Part shown: positions 15,845-23,866 of the stretch, piece after piece | Layout: the number at the start of each line of letters is the position of its first letter | How positions within the stretch are numbered: position 1 is the first letter of the stretch | Source: JAOAPY01 sp041492185 | Lineage (GTDB): Bacteria > Acidobacteriota > Blastocatellia > Pyrinomonadales > Pyrinomonadaceae | NCBI GenBank assembly: GCA_041492185.1 | Contig: JBGPWL010000007.1 | Coordinates: 1 to 64,000, forward strand | Length of the DNA: 64,000 bases | Direction: 5' to 3' | Program-made: the position numbers and the translations under genes | Notes under the pieces: generated by a model | Seen by the model: only the letters and a program-made list of their open reading frames with translations | Database searches by the model: none | What the model was told of the DNA's origin: nothing

Positions 15845-16489
15845 GTGGACAAGTACGCGCTACCTCCCGGTGAAAAGTGGCGGTCGCATGAGTTGCGAGC
15901 GCTGGGTCTGCGTGAATTTGCTCGCGCGCGGGTGGATGCGACACTCAATCCGTTTACGCTCGCGCGCTTTGCGAATCTGCTGGTAGTGGACTTCGATCAG
16001 GTCAAAGGTTTGAGTAAGCAGGCGCGTGAACATTTGTTGGGCGCCGCTTCCGAGCTGTGGTCGGGCGGCGCTTGTTCGCTTCCACTGCCAAATGGAAAAA
16101 GAATCGTGATACTGAATCCGACCCACGGGCCTCAACGAACGAACGCAACTCTGATGGAGGAAATCTGCCACGTCTTTCTTGGCCACCAGCCGAATCGGCT
16201 TTCGGTCATCGGCAAAGACAAGCACGGACGCATCGTCGCTCGCGACTACCGAAAGGCGGACGAAGAGGCGGCTTACGCCATTGGCGCGGCGGCGCTCGTT
16301 CCTTTCGGCTCGCTGCGGCGGTTCGTGCTGCGCGGCAATTCATCGAGTGAGATTGCGAAACGCTTTCGCGTTAGTCGCCAATTGGTTGAGTATCGCTTGA
16401 AAGTCACGCGGCTTTGGAGCATGTACAAGTCGGCACACGCGGCTGAGCTGCGTCAGGAAACCGGCCTGAGGATGCGTCCGTTACGCTGA
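15845..16489 (+). CDS. ImmA/IrrE-family protein with altered HExxH motif
   Basis: A 214-residue protein of the ImmA/IrrE (PF06114-type) group. The zinc-peptidase helix reads TLMEEICHVFLGHQP: the usual HExxH is EEICH, so the first zinc His is replaced by Glu while two further histidines remain. ADEEAAYAIGAAALVP matches the downstream helix with the third acidic ligand. Residues ~155-190 form a small HTH-like segment (SSSEIAKRFRVSRQLVEYRL). Relatives cleave XRE-type repressors (ImmA/ImmR, IrrE/DdrO), so the XRE protein at 14447 is the obvious candidate partner. Whether the altered site is catalytic is open. The GTG start fits the leaderless promoter at 15833. Confidence 0.82.
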   Translation: MDKYALPPGEKWRSHELRALGLREFARARVDATLNPFTLARFANLLVVDFDQVKGLSKQAREHLLGAASELWSGGACSLPLPNGKRIVILNPTHGPQRTNATLMEEICHVFLGHQPNRLSVIGKDKHGRIVARDYRKADEEAAYAIGAAALVPFGSLRRFVLRGNSSSEIAKRFRVSRQLVEYRLKVTRLWSMYKSAHAAELRQETGLRMRPLR

Positions 16490-16514
16490 TTTCAGTCTTT
16501 GTCGTGAACGCCTA

Positions 16515-16520
16515 TATAAT
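16515..16520 (+). promoter_or_regulatory. TATAAT -10 element upstream of the GAF-SpoIIE phosphatase
   Basis: Perfect TATAAT within the longest possible reading frame of the phosphatase gene. No good -35 is seen (TTCAGT at 16491 is the closest). If used, transcription starts near 16527 and translation must begin at ATG 16543 rather than at GTG 16504. Confidence 0.45.
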
Positions 16521-16542
16521 GAGTTTGGATATTGTTTCCGTC

Positions 16543-17838
16543 ATGACTGAACAATTAAAAGAAGCGACTGCACTGGCGATGGGGTTGACGACTGTCGACA
16601 AGCTGCGCATGTTGCTCGATATCACCAGCAAGATCAGTCGCTCGCTCGACCTGGAGGAAGTGCTCAACCTGGTTATGGATACGCTCGACTCGCTGATTCC
16701 CTACGATGCGGCGGGAATCTTTGTGGTCGCTTGCGACGAGGGCGGGTCAGTCAAAGAAAAACCTTGTGTCTTCAAATCTCAGGCGGTACGCGGTTACGAC
16801 ATCGATGAACTAACGGAGCTGCATCTGAAGCTCGGCGAGGGAATTATTGGACACGTCGCTCTGACAAGCAAACCGTTCATCTCGCCCGACGTTCGCAAGG
16901 AGCCGCTGTACGTCAACGCGCGCGAGGAGACGCGCTCCGAGATGGTCGCGCCTGTCATTTCGAATGACGAGGTCATCGGTGTCTTTGATCTGGAGAGCGA
17001 CGAACTCAACGCTTATTCCGAAGACGATCTCGAGGTGCTCATGATGCTAGCCTCGCAGGTGGCCATCATTATCGAGAAGGTCATGCTTCACGAACAATTG
17101 ATCGAGAAGAAGCGACTGGAAGGCCAACTGGAAGTAGCGCGTCAGGTGCAACTGGAGCTGCTCCCTCCAAGCGATCCAAAACTGCCCGGGTTCGACATCA
17201 GCGCGTACAACTTTCCCACCGAAGAAGTTTCCGGAGATTACTACGACTGGGTTTCGATTTACGACGACCAGATTGGCATCGTCATTGCCGATGTGGCTGG
17301 GAAGGGCGTGCCCGCCGCGCTGTTGATGGCGTTCCTGCGGGCCAGTTTGCGGGCGGCATCGCACATCGGTTACGCGCCGCAGATCTCGATGACCAAGGTG
17401 AATTATTTGCTTTGGGAATCGATCGAGCGGAATCAGTTTATCACGGCGTTCTACGGAATCTTCGATGCTACCAATCGGACGTTGGCCTACTCGAATGCGG
17501 GTCACAATCCTCCGTTGCTGCTGGATACAAACGGCAGCGTGCGCTTTCTCGAGCAAGGGGGGTTGCCGCTGGGAATGTTTCGCGACACGCGTTATTACGA
17601 ATTTTATTTAACGCTCGAGCCTGGGCAGTTGTTGGTACTCTACACCGACGGAGTTACCGAGGCGGTCAATCCACAGGACGAGGAGTTTGGACGAGAGCGA
17701 CTGGTGCGCTCCGTCAAAGCGGCGCGCAACCTCGGTGCGCGTGAATTGATCGATGCGGTTCAGCGGGACGTGGTCGATTGGACAGATGGGCGTGGCGCAC
17801 ATGACGACGTCACGTTCTTTGTGATCAAAGCACTCTGA
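16543..17838 (+). CDS. GAF domain SpoIIE/RsbU-type PP2C phosphatase
   Basis: A 431-residue cytoplasmic signalling phosphatase. A GAF sensor domain lies at about residues 20-185 (LLDITSKISRSLDLEEVLNL at its start, ISNDEVIGVFDLESDELNAY near its end), then a short coiled linker, then a PP2C-SpoIIE domain (about 220-430) with GDYYDWVSI, IADVAGKGVPAALLMAFLRA, YSNAGHNPPLLL, VLYTDGVTEAVN and HDDVTFFVIKA, keeping the metal-binding Asp residues. Relatives dephosphorylate anti-anti-sigma factors in partner-switching pathways. No STAS or anti-sigma kinase gene is adjacent, so the target is elsewhere. ATG 16543 is preferred over the longer frame because a TATAAT sits at 16515. Confidence 0.9.
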   Translation: MTEQLKEATALAMGLTTVDKLRMLLDITSKISRSLDLEEVLNLVMDTLDSLIPYDAAGIFVVACDEGGSVKEKPCVFKSQAVRGYDIDELTELHLKLGEGIIGHVALTSKPFISPDVRKEPLYVNAREETRSEMVAPVISNDEVIGVFDLESDELNAYSEDDLEVLMMLASQVAIIIEKVMLHEQLIEKKRLEGQLEVARQVQLELLPPSDPKLPGFDISAYNFPTEEVSGDYYDWVSIYDDQIGIVIADVAGKGVPAALLMAFLRASLRAASHIGYAPQISMTKVNYLLWESIERNQFITAFYGIFDATNRTLAYSNAGHNPPLLLDTNGSVRFLEQGGLPLGMFRDTRYYEFYLTLEPGQLLVLYTDGVTEAVNPQDEEFGRERLVRSVKAARNLGARELIDAVQRDVVDWTDGRGAHDDVTFFVIKAL

Positions 17839-17843
17839 AACAT

Positions 17844-17874
17844 AAAACGGGAGACAAGGTTCGTCTCCCGTTTT
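17844..17874. terminator. Bidirectional rho-independent terminator
   Basis: AAAACGGGAGAC (17844-17855) pairs perfectly with GTCTCCCGTTTT (17863-17874) across a 7-base loop. The A-run on one side and the T-run on the other serve both the plus-strand phosphatase gene and the convergent minus-strand gene. Confidence 0.9.
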
Positions 17875-17898
17875 AGTGCCGGCAAGCTCTTTCGAAAA

Positions 17899-18156
17899 CT
17901 AGTGTACGGTCAGCGAGTTGTGTGCGTGATCGCCGCCCGGAGCGAGCGGCGCGCGGTAATCTCCGAAGTGAAATGCACTTTCAGCTTCGGAAAAAGCGTA
18001 GACGTCGAAACCAAATGCATCGAGATAGGCTGCCAGGTAATCGGATGAAAGGAGATAGATGGCGGGCGCGTAACCCGCTTCAGCGCGAATTTCCAGCAGG
18101 CGCTCGATCACTTCCAACGGAGCAAAACATCGAACCGGATCTCTGTAGGTTGCCAT
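17899..18156 (-). CDS. Small hypothetical protein
   Basis: I do not recognise this 85-residue protein. It reads as a compact soluble alpha/beta protein: RCFAPLEVIERLLEIRAEAG, APAIYLLSSDYLAAYLDAFG, FDVYAFSEAESAFHFGDYRA, and a His-rich end (GGDHAHNSLTVH). The frame is open to 18282; I chose the ATG giving MATYRDPVRC as the start, but an ATG at 18210 is also possible. It shares a symmetrical terminator with the phosphatase gene. The upstream region faces the pilT gene, so the two probably have divergent promoters. Confidence 0.5.
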   Translation of the reverse strand: MATYRDPVRCFAPLEVIERLLEIRAEAGYAPAIYLLSSDYLAAYLDAFGFDVYAFSEAESAFHFGDYRAPLAPGGDHAHNSLTVH

Positions 18157-18338
18157 GTTTCCAGCGCCCCCTTTTCGCAAATTTAGGAATCTCTCCCACG
18201 CGGAAGACATTCTCACGATCGCTAAGTTTGATGTACGCGCGTCGGTTCGCGTTTGTTCGACTGCAACGTTTTCTTCAACCACAAGCGCGTTTGCTGAATC
18301 ATTTGACGTAACAGGTCAGGAAAAGTTCCCAATAAACA

Positions 18339-19562
18339 ATGAGTACCCCACAACAACCTACAACGCCTGGTGCCGTTAACGCAGAAGCCCCTCCGCCGCT
18401 GAACCTCATGGTCTTGCTGCGCCAGATGCTTCGGGCTTCTGACAAAGTCAGCGATCTGATCTTTTCTCCAGGGCGCCCGCCGCAAGTCGAGCTGGCTGGA
18501 AAGTTGCAGCCCGTTAGTTTTCCGGGACTTGAAAAACTGACGCCTGCGCATACGAGCGGCATCGCGAAAGTGATTCTGGGGAATCATCAGACGGCCATCG
18601 AGAGTCTGGAGAAAACCGGTTCGGCGGACCTGTCGTTTAGTGCCCCAGGCGAAGCTCGTTTTCGCGTGAATATCTTCAAACAGCGCGGCACGCACGCCAT
18701 CGTGATGCGGGTGATTCCCATGCGGCCTCCGACTTTCAGCGAACTCAGCCTGCCGGAACAGCTCAAGGAGATCGTGGACATTAAGAACGGAATCGTGCTG
18801 GTGACTGGACCCACCGGCAGTGGCAAGAGTTCAACTTTGGCCGCAATCATCGACCTGATTAATGAAACCCATTATTACCACATCGTCACGATAGAGGATC
18901 CGATCGAGTTCTTACATTCGCATAAGAATTCGACCGTACATCAGCGCGAGTTGCATTCGGATACGCCCGATTTTGCTCTTGCGTTGCGCGCGGCTCTGCG
19001 CCAGGCGCCAAAAGTGATTTTGGTTGGCGAAATGCGTGACCGTGAGACGATCGAAGTGGCGCTGGAAGCCGCTGAGACCGGCCATTTGGTCTTGTCAACT
19101 CTCCATACGATTGACGCGTCGAAGACTGTCGATCGAATTATCGGTGTGTTCCCCAAAAATGAGGAGCGAGTAATCCGCACCCGCATCTCACAGTCCTTTC
19201 GTTACATGATCTCCCAGCGCCTGCTGCCGCGTGCCGACGGCGCAGGCCGGATTGCGGCAATCGAGATCCTGAAGTCAACACTGCGCACCAGAGAATACAT
19301 CGAAAAGGGAGAGACGGAAGGGAAGTCGTTGATCGATGCGATGGAGCAAGGTGATCAGGACGGCATGCAGACTTTCGATGGCGTGATCGAGAATATGATC
19401 CGCAGTGGCGTCGTGACTATGGAGGCGGCGATGCCATACGCCACTAATCAGAATAATCTGCTCCTGCGCTTGGGAGATTTAGGAGGCGGGAAGCCAATTG
19501 TTCCTCAGCCCAGCGCTCCGTCGAAGGAAGAAGGTTCGATGCTGGATCTGATCGAGCGTTAG
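18339..19562 (+). CDS. pilT: Type IV pilus retraction ATPase PilT-like
   Basis: A 407-residue PilT/VirB11-type ATPase. The N-terminal PAS-like part (residues ~20-110; RASDKVSDLIFSPGRPPQVE) is followed by the RecA-like core: Walker A GPTGSGKSSTLA (about 152-163), the Asp box TIEDPIEFLHSHKNS, Walker B ILVGEMRDRETIEVALEAAE, and the His box TGHLVLSTLHTIDASKTVDR. The usual arm R-S-Q/AIRAG-like region appears as QSFRYMISQRLLPRADGAGR. PilT proteins drive pilus retraction for twitching motility; paralogues (PilU, fimbrial variants) cannot be excluded. No other pilus gene is adjacent. A VWA gene follows after 17 bases. Confidence 0.88.
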   Translation: MSTPQQPTTPGAVNAEAPPPLNLMVLLRQMLRASDKVSDLIFSPGRPPQVELAGKLQPVSFPGLEKLTPAHTSGIAKVILGNHQTAIESLEKTGSADLSFSAPGEARFRVNIFKQRGTHAIVMRVIPMRPPTFSELSLPEQLKEIVDIKNGIVLVTGPTGSGKSSTLAAIIDLINETHYYHIVTIEDPIEFLHSHKNSTVHQRELHSDTPDFALALRAALRQAPKVILVGEMRDRETIEVALEAAETGHLVLSTLHTIDASKTVDRIIGVFPKNEERVIRTRISQSFRYMISQRLLPRADGAGRIAAIEILKSTLRTREYIEKGETEGKSLIDAMEQGDQDGMQTFDGVIENMIRSGVVTMEAAMPYATNQNNLLLRLGDLGGGKPIVPQPSAPSKEEGSMLDLIER

Positions 19563-19579
19563 GATAGTCCCGGCAGGTT

Positions 19580-20608
19580 ATGCGAACCAAACGAACAAGA
19601 GCGCGTGGTAATGCGTTGTCGCGCAAGCTGTTGTTTTTCGCCCTGTTGTCGCTGCTTGTTTTGTTCTCGGCGGCGGTTTATTCCGTAGCGCAAACAGCCG
19701 ATCCGGTTGAGACGATTCGCGTCGATTCAGACCTGGTCGATCTTCAGGTGAACGTCCTCAACCACGACGCTTCCAGGCTGGCGGCGCGATTGCAACCCCA
19801 GGACTTTCTGGTATTCGAAGACGGAGTGCCGCAGGAGATCACCTTCTTCGCGGCTGCGGACGCGCCGTTTGATCTTGTATTGCTACTCGATCTATCGGGC
19901 TCCACCGCGAATAAGTTGAAACTGATCCGCCAGTCGTCGAAACGATTCGTCGCAGCCACCCGGCCCACGGATCGGATCGCGATAGTTACCTTCACCGACG
20001 TGGCGCGGGTGGTTTCGAAGCTGACTTCTGATCGCGAAGAGTTAATGGCGGCTATCGAGGCAATTAAGAAACCGATGGGTGGCACAAATTTTTGGGACGC
20101 GTTGCGATACGTGCTCGATGTCGTGGCTCGGCCCGTGCCGGCCTCGCGTCGTAGCGCCGTTGTGGTAATGACTGATGGCGTTGACAACGCGTTGCCGGAT
20201 GTCTCGGGTGAGGGTTCGCGCACGACGTTCGAGGAGTTGCTTAATCTGGTCGGACATTCGAATGCGATCGTGTTCCCTATCTACCTCGACACGGAAGAGG
20301 AGACAGTCAAGCGTCATCTGGCTCCAGGAAGCGCTTATGAAACCGCGCGCAGCCAACTTAGGCAACTTGCGGATGTCTCCGGAACAGTCACCTACCGCGC
20401 CAACAAATTGAAGGACCTGGAAAGCGTCTATGCGCAGGTGATACGCGACCTGGGCACGGTTTACAGCATCGGATATCGGCCGAAGGAAAATTCGCGAGAC
20501 GGGAAATGGCATTCGGTGAGGGTGCAACTGTTGAATCACCCTGAATTGCTGGCGCGAACTAAGACCGGGTACTACGCAAAAAGTCTAAGCAGCGTGAAGC
20601 CCGAGTAG
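19580..20608 (+). CDS. Exported VWA protein (Acidobacteria VWFA-related type)
   Basis: A 342-residue protein with an N-terminal signal or membrane segment (residues ~18-38, ending SVAQT) and a von Willebrand A domain (about 90-270). It shows the Acidobacteria-type lead-in DLVDLQVNVLNHDASRLAAR, LQPQDFLVFEDGVPQEITFF, an intact MIDAS (LLLDLSGSTANKLK), GGTNFWDALRYVLD and VVMTDGVDNALPD. This matches the acidobacterial VWFA-related family as I know it. Likely periplasmic, with metal-dependent ligand binding. It starts 17 bases after pilT and may be co-transcribed with it, but a pilus role is not shown. Confidence 0.88.
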   Translation: MRTKRTRARGNALSRKLLFFALLSLLVLFSAAVYSVAQTADPVETIRVDSDLVDLQVNVLNHDASRLAARLQPQDFLVFEDGVPQEITFFAAADAPFDLVLLLDLSGSTANKLKLIRQSSKRFVAATRPTDRIAIVTFTDVARVVSKLTSDREELMAAIEAIKKPMGGTNFWDALRYVLDVVARPVPASRRSAVVVMTDGVDNALPDVSGEGSRTTFEELLNLVGHSNAIVFPIYLDTEEETVKRHLAPGSAYETARSQLRQLADVSGTVTYRANKLKDLESVYAQVIRDLGTVYSIGYRPKENSRDGKWHSVRVQLLNHPELLARTKTGYYAKSLSSVKPE

Positions 20609-20663
20609 CTGCCATCAACCGCAGCGAAATCTTCGCGGAAGACCGGAGCGAAGGCAAAAAAAG

Positions 20664-20691
20664 TTGTAAATGAACTTGAGAGGTTTATAAT
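20664..20691 (+). promoter_or_regulatory. Promoter of the FecR-domain gene
   Basis: TTGTAA (20664-20669), 16-base spacer, perfect TATAAT (20686-20691). It lies 66 bases before ATG 20758, which has AAAGGAGAT 8 bases upstream. Confidence 0.6.
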
Positions 20692-20757
20692 GACTCCACG
20701 TCGGACAATTGGACTCGCAGGCCTCTGAGCCGGAATTGATTCAAAGGAGATCCATCC

Positions 20758-21849
20758 ATGAAGCGCGCTTCAAATTCACTTCCTCTTGCCATCGTCACTG
20801 TTGCGTTGATCGTTTCGGCAGCAGCAATCAGCAAAGGCCAGAATCGCGAAAAGTTTGTGATCTCCGCAAAGGCCGGAGGCGTGAACGCAATTTCCGGACG
20901 CGCGGAGGTCCGGTCAAAGCGCGGCACCGAGTGGCAGCTTCTGAGCATTACGGACGATCTGAAAACGGGGGACGTTGTCAAAACGGGCTCGGACGGTCGG
21001 TTAGAAATGCTGCTAAATCCGGGTTCTTACCTGCGAGTCGCGGAGAACTCGGAGTTTGAGCTTACAGATGGATCGCTCGATAGCCTTGAAGTGCGCTTAA
21101 GCAAGGGTACGGCAATCATTGAAGCTACCGGCACCGACGGGACTGAACTTTTGATCAATATCTCGACCCCGCATGCAAGGATGGCCATCGTCAGAAGCGG
21201 GCTCTACCGCCTCAACGTAGTGCCCGGGGACGCGACCGAGCTGATCGTCAGAAAAGGTCGCGTATTGCTGGATAATTCGCAGACGAAAGTGAAGGGCGGC
21301 AATAAGGTAGTTTTCACAAGGAGTAGCTCGTCGGTCGCCAAGCTCCAAAAGTCGGACAAGAAACAGGACAATCTTGAAGATTGGAGCAAGCACCGAGCTG
21401 AAACACTGGCGCAGGCCAACCGCAGAATCCCCAGCCGCGAGGCGAACCTTTTCCTGGCTAGTTCATTTGATTATTGGTCCTATTCTTTTTCGCCGCGCTC
21501 CTTCGGCGTCTGGTTTTTCAACCCGGGCTTTCGTTGCTTTACCTTCTTGCCGTTTGGCTTCGGATGGGGATCTCCCTACGGCAGCGCCTACTCGGGGATC
21601 CTGTATTACGGTGGCTACCACTGCTGCGGCTGGAATCCGTACCGTGGCCCGATCTTTACAGGACCGACCGGCAGCGGCTCTTCCCCGACTTGGGGTCCTG
21701 GGACAGGTTCCGGCTCAGGCCCGGGTTCGGGATCCGGCAACACCAGCCGAGGAAACCCCGCTCCAACTCGCGATCCCGATTTACCAATAGGCCGCGGAAA
21801 GCCCGACACCAACCCAGACGCGGGTGGCAGGCCGATTCCGCCACGCTAG
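20758..21849 (+). CDS. Exported FecR-domain protein with Gly/Aromatic-rich C-terminus
   Basis: A 363-residue protein. Signal peptide at residues 1-26, then a FecR domain (about 38-180): GRAEVRSKRGTEWQLLSITD, DDLKTGDVVKTGSDGRLEML, GSYLRVAENSEFELTD, RSGLYRLNVVPGDATELIVR. The second half is unusual: a Phe/Tyr/Trp/Gly-rich stretch (about 235-300) with two Cys pairs (YHCCGWNP) and then a Gly-Ser-Pro-rich tail (about 305-363). FecR domains in this context bind periplasmic or extracellular ligands without the classical FecI partner. Surface or matrix association is inferred. The stop is 16 bases before the convergent GntR gene. Confidence 0.85.
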   Translation: MKRASNSLPLAIVTVALIVSAAAISKGQNREKFVISAKAGGVNAISGRAEVRSKRGTEWQLLSITDDLKTGDVVKTGSDGRLEMLLNPGSYLRVAENSEFELTDGSLDSLEVRLSKGTAIIEATGTDGTELLINISTPHARMAIVRSGLYRLNVVPGDATELIVRKGRVLLDNSQTKVKGGNKVVFTRSSSSVAKLQKSDKKQDNLEDWSKHRAETLAQANRRIPSREANLFLASSFDYWSYSFSPRSFGVWFFNPGFRCFTFLPFGFGWGSPYGSAYSGILYYGGYHCCGWNPYRGPIFTGPTGSGSSPTWGPGTGSGSGPGSGSGNTSRGNPAPTRDPDLPIGRGKPDTNPDAGGRPIPPR

Positions 21850-21865
21850 GGTACGGGTTCTTATT

Positions 21866-22249
21866 TCACCGAGTAGAGGCCGATAAGAGCTCATCCAGCT
21901 CACTCTCGACCAGCGCTTTGATCTCGCTGCGTTTTAGACCAGCAAGCACAAGATGCGTCAGAGCCATGCCAAGCTGAGTGCGTAGCTGCTCGTGTGGCTT
22001 TTGGCTCAAGGTTGCTGCGGTAACGACAGCACCTGAGCCATGTCTGACTTTGATCAGGCCCTCGTGTTGCAACCTGCGGTAGGCAAATGCGACCGTGTTA
22101 AGGTTCACGCCAAGATCAGCGGCGACCTGTCGGACGGGTGGCAGGGAAGATCCTTCTTGCAACTCACCCCGCGCAATCAGGGCCTTGATTTCGTCCACCA
22201 CCTGCTGGTAGAGGGGCCGGCGATCCGCTTCATCAATAGTTATGTACAT
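21866..22249 (-). CDS. GntR-family repressor, short YtrA type
   Basis: A 127-residue regulator: a winged-HTH of the GntR type (YQQVVDEIKALIARGELQEG, LPPVRQVAADLGVNLNTVAF) and a short helical C-terminal segment typical of the YtrA subfamily, which lacks a large effector domain. The ATG is preceded by GAGG 7 bases upstream, and its own promoter (22278-22306) overlaps an inverted repeat, which supports autorepression. YtrA-type regulators often control ABC transporters, but none is adjacent. The upstream minus-strand genes encode a CrtI-like oxidoreductase and a CPBP protease, which could be its targets. Confidence 0.88.
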   Translation of the reverse strand: MYITIDEADRRPLYQQVVDEIKALIARGELQEGSSLPPVRQVAADLGVNLNTVAFAYRRLQHEGLIKVRHGSGAVVTAATLSQKPHEQLRTQLGMALTHLVLAGLKRSEIKALVESELDELLSASTR

Positions 22250-22277
22250 AAAAGCCTCCGATTGAGCCCGATCTCAC

Positions 22278-22306
22278 AGTGTACAGTGCCTAGATACACT
22301 ATACAA
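22278..22306 (-). promoter_or_regulatory. GntR promoter with overlapping operator dyad
   Basis: On the minus strand: TTGTAT (-35, 22301-22306), 17-base spacer, TACACT (-10, 22278-22283). Overlapping it, TGTACAGTG (22280-22288) and CACTATACA (22297-22305) form an inverted repeat matching at 8 of 9 positions with an 8-base spacer. The dyad covers both core elements, as expected for a repressor site. Confidence 0.65.
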
Positions 22307-22335
22307 TCAGTCCGAGTCAAGGCTTTTTTGAACCG

Positions 22336-23862
22336 TCAGCGGCGAATGGCCCGGTTTCTCCCACTTCGACGCGGCGGAGCAATTTCATTGGCAACAATGA
22401 GAGCAGACTGGGTCACGGCAGCGACGCCAGTCCCAGGAAAAGTCGTGTCGCCAACGACAAAGAGATTCGGAACAAGTGTTCGATGGCTGAAGGAGTTCAT
22501 GCCGAAAAGGCTCAGTGATTGGCCGACACCGCCGACCATTCCAAGTTTGCGTCGCGTAAGGTCATAGCAAGTGCGCGGTGTTGAGGTGTCTATTACCTCC
22601 ACTGAGTCGCCGAGTTCGGCGAGCGATGTATGCAGTCGCTGCCAGAGGGATTCAAGTTTCGCCTGGTCCCTTTGCTCGTGTTCGGTTTCGTCCTGATGGA
22701 ATGTGAACCAGTCGTCGACGTCCGTAAACATCTGGACGGTTGCGGCGCGTTTGCCTGCCGGAGCGCGAGGATCCCAATCGGGCGCGGCCGCAAACATTAG
22801 CTGCGCGATTGAGGGATCGTAAGGTTGTCCTTCTTGCAGATCACCGACTGACAGAATGTCGGCTGCTGGAAGACTTCGCATGGCCTCTTCGTCAACGCCA
22901 AGATACACCAGGTAAGCCCCCCAGCCATGCAGATTGTTGAGACGTTGACGAAGGTCGAGCGGTGTCCGGTTCAATCCAACCAGCTTGCCGTATGTGTCCC
23001 AGACGGTCATGTTGCTGACAATCGCCCGCGATGCAGTTAGGGTTTCGCCACTTAGGAGATCAACTCCGATGGCGTTGCCACTCGAGTCGTAGGCCAGTCG
23101 CAGTGCGGTCGTGTCCAGCCGAACCGTGCCGCCGCTTTTCCTTATTGATTCCACTAAGGTGTCAGCGAGTGCCGCTGCGCCGCCGGCGATTGCGAACAGC
23201 CCTCGTCGCGGAAGTGTTAGGGCCACGCAAGCGTACAAGTACGCACACTCTTCGGCAGCGCATTGCGCAGAGAGCTGGAGTTGGGCGTCAATGAAACGTC
23301 GGAACCGAACCGAAGTGCCCTCGAGGTAGGGCAGGGTGGTCTGGTTAATCGATTGCCGTATTCTGGCCGCGACAGCCAGATCAGGTAGGAAGGCCCGAGT
23401 AATTCTCAGTTTGCCTGCGGTGCGCAAATCGGGAACTTGGGCAGCGGCTTGGAGCAATGCGTTGCCGATGATGGCGGCGTCGCGATAGAAAGCGACGGCG
23501 CTGTGTGCACACTCGGGAAAACTCGCTCGCAGCGTGGCTTCAAAAGTTTCGAAGTCTGACGTTATGGCAACATCTGCGTGGTCGGGCAGACGGACTACAT
23601 AGGAGGGTTCAATCCGCCTGACCTCTGGAGGATCAACGGAAAGCTCCGCGAAGATGCGTTGGTGGATCTCATCAGCTCCCCACAACGGGTACAAGCCCGA
23701 GCCGTTCTCGAATCTGTAGCCAAACTTTTCGAAGGGAGCGACGCAGCCTCCGGGTTGTGACTGTCTTTCCAACAGACACACGTTCACGCCGCGCGCAGCA
23801 AGCAAAGCAGCTGTCGTGAGTCCGCCAATTCCGCCGCCGACTACAACTACTTCACAGGACAT
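22336..23862 (-). CDS. CrtI/CRTISO-like FAD-dependent oxidoreductase
   Basis: A 508-residue flavoprotein of the phytoene desaturase / carotenoid isomerase type. The N-terminal FAD-binding motif is VVVGGGIGGLTTAALLAARG, followed by ERQSQPGGCVAPFEKFGYRF. The C-terminal dinucleotide-related motif NLFVVGDTTFPGTGVAAVTQ is the family signature. Members act on polyisoprenoid or retinoid substrates (desaturation, isomerisation, saturation); the substrate is not predictable, and no carotenoid synthase gene is nearby. The frame opens at 23895, overlapping the upstream gene, but ATG 23862 directly precedes the FAD strand and lies just after the CPBP stop, so I prefer it. It is probably co-transcribed with the CPBP protease. 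Confidence 0.87.
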   Translation of the reverse strand: MSCEVVVVGGGIGGLTTAALLAARGVNVCLLERQSQPGGCVAPFEKFGYRFENGSGLYPLWGADEIHQRIFAELSVDPPEVRRIEPSYVVRLPDHADVAITSDFETFEATLRASFPECAHSAVAFYRDAAIIGNALLQAAAQVPDLRTAGKLRITRAFLPDLAVAARIRQSINQTTLPYLEGTSVRFRRFIDAQLQLSAQCAAEECAYLYACVALTLPRRGLFAIAGGAAALADTLVESIRKSGGTVRLDTTALRLAYDSSGNAIGVDLLSGETLTASRAIVSNMTVWDTYGKLVGLNRTPLDLRQRLNNLHGWGAYLVYLGVDEEAMRSLPAADILSVGDLQEGQPYDPSIAQLMFAAAPDWDPRAPAGKRAATVQMFTDVDDWFTFHQDETEHEQRDQAKLESLWQRLHTSLAELGDSVEVIDTSTPRTCYDLTRRKLGMVGGVGQSLSLFGMNSFSHRTLVPNLFVVGDTTFPGTGVAAVTQSALIVANEIAPPRRSGRNRAIRR

Positions 23863-23866
23863 TGCG

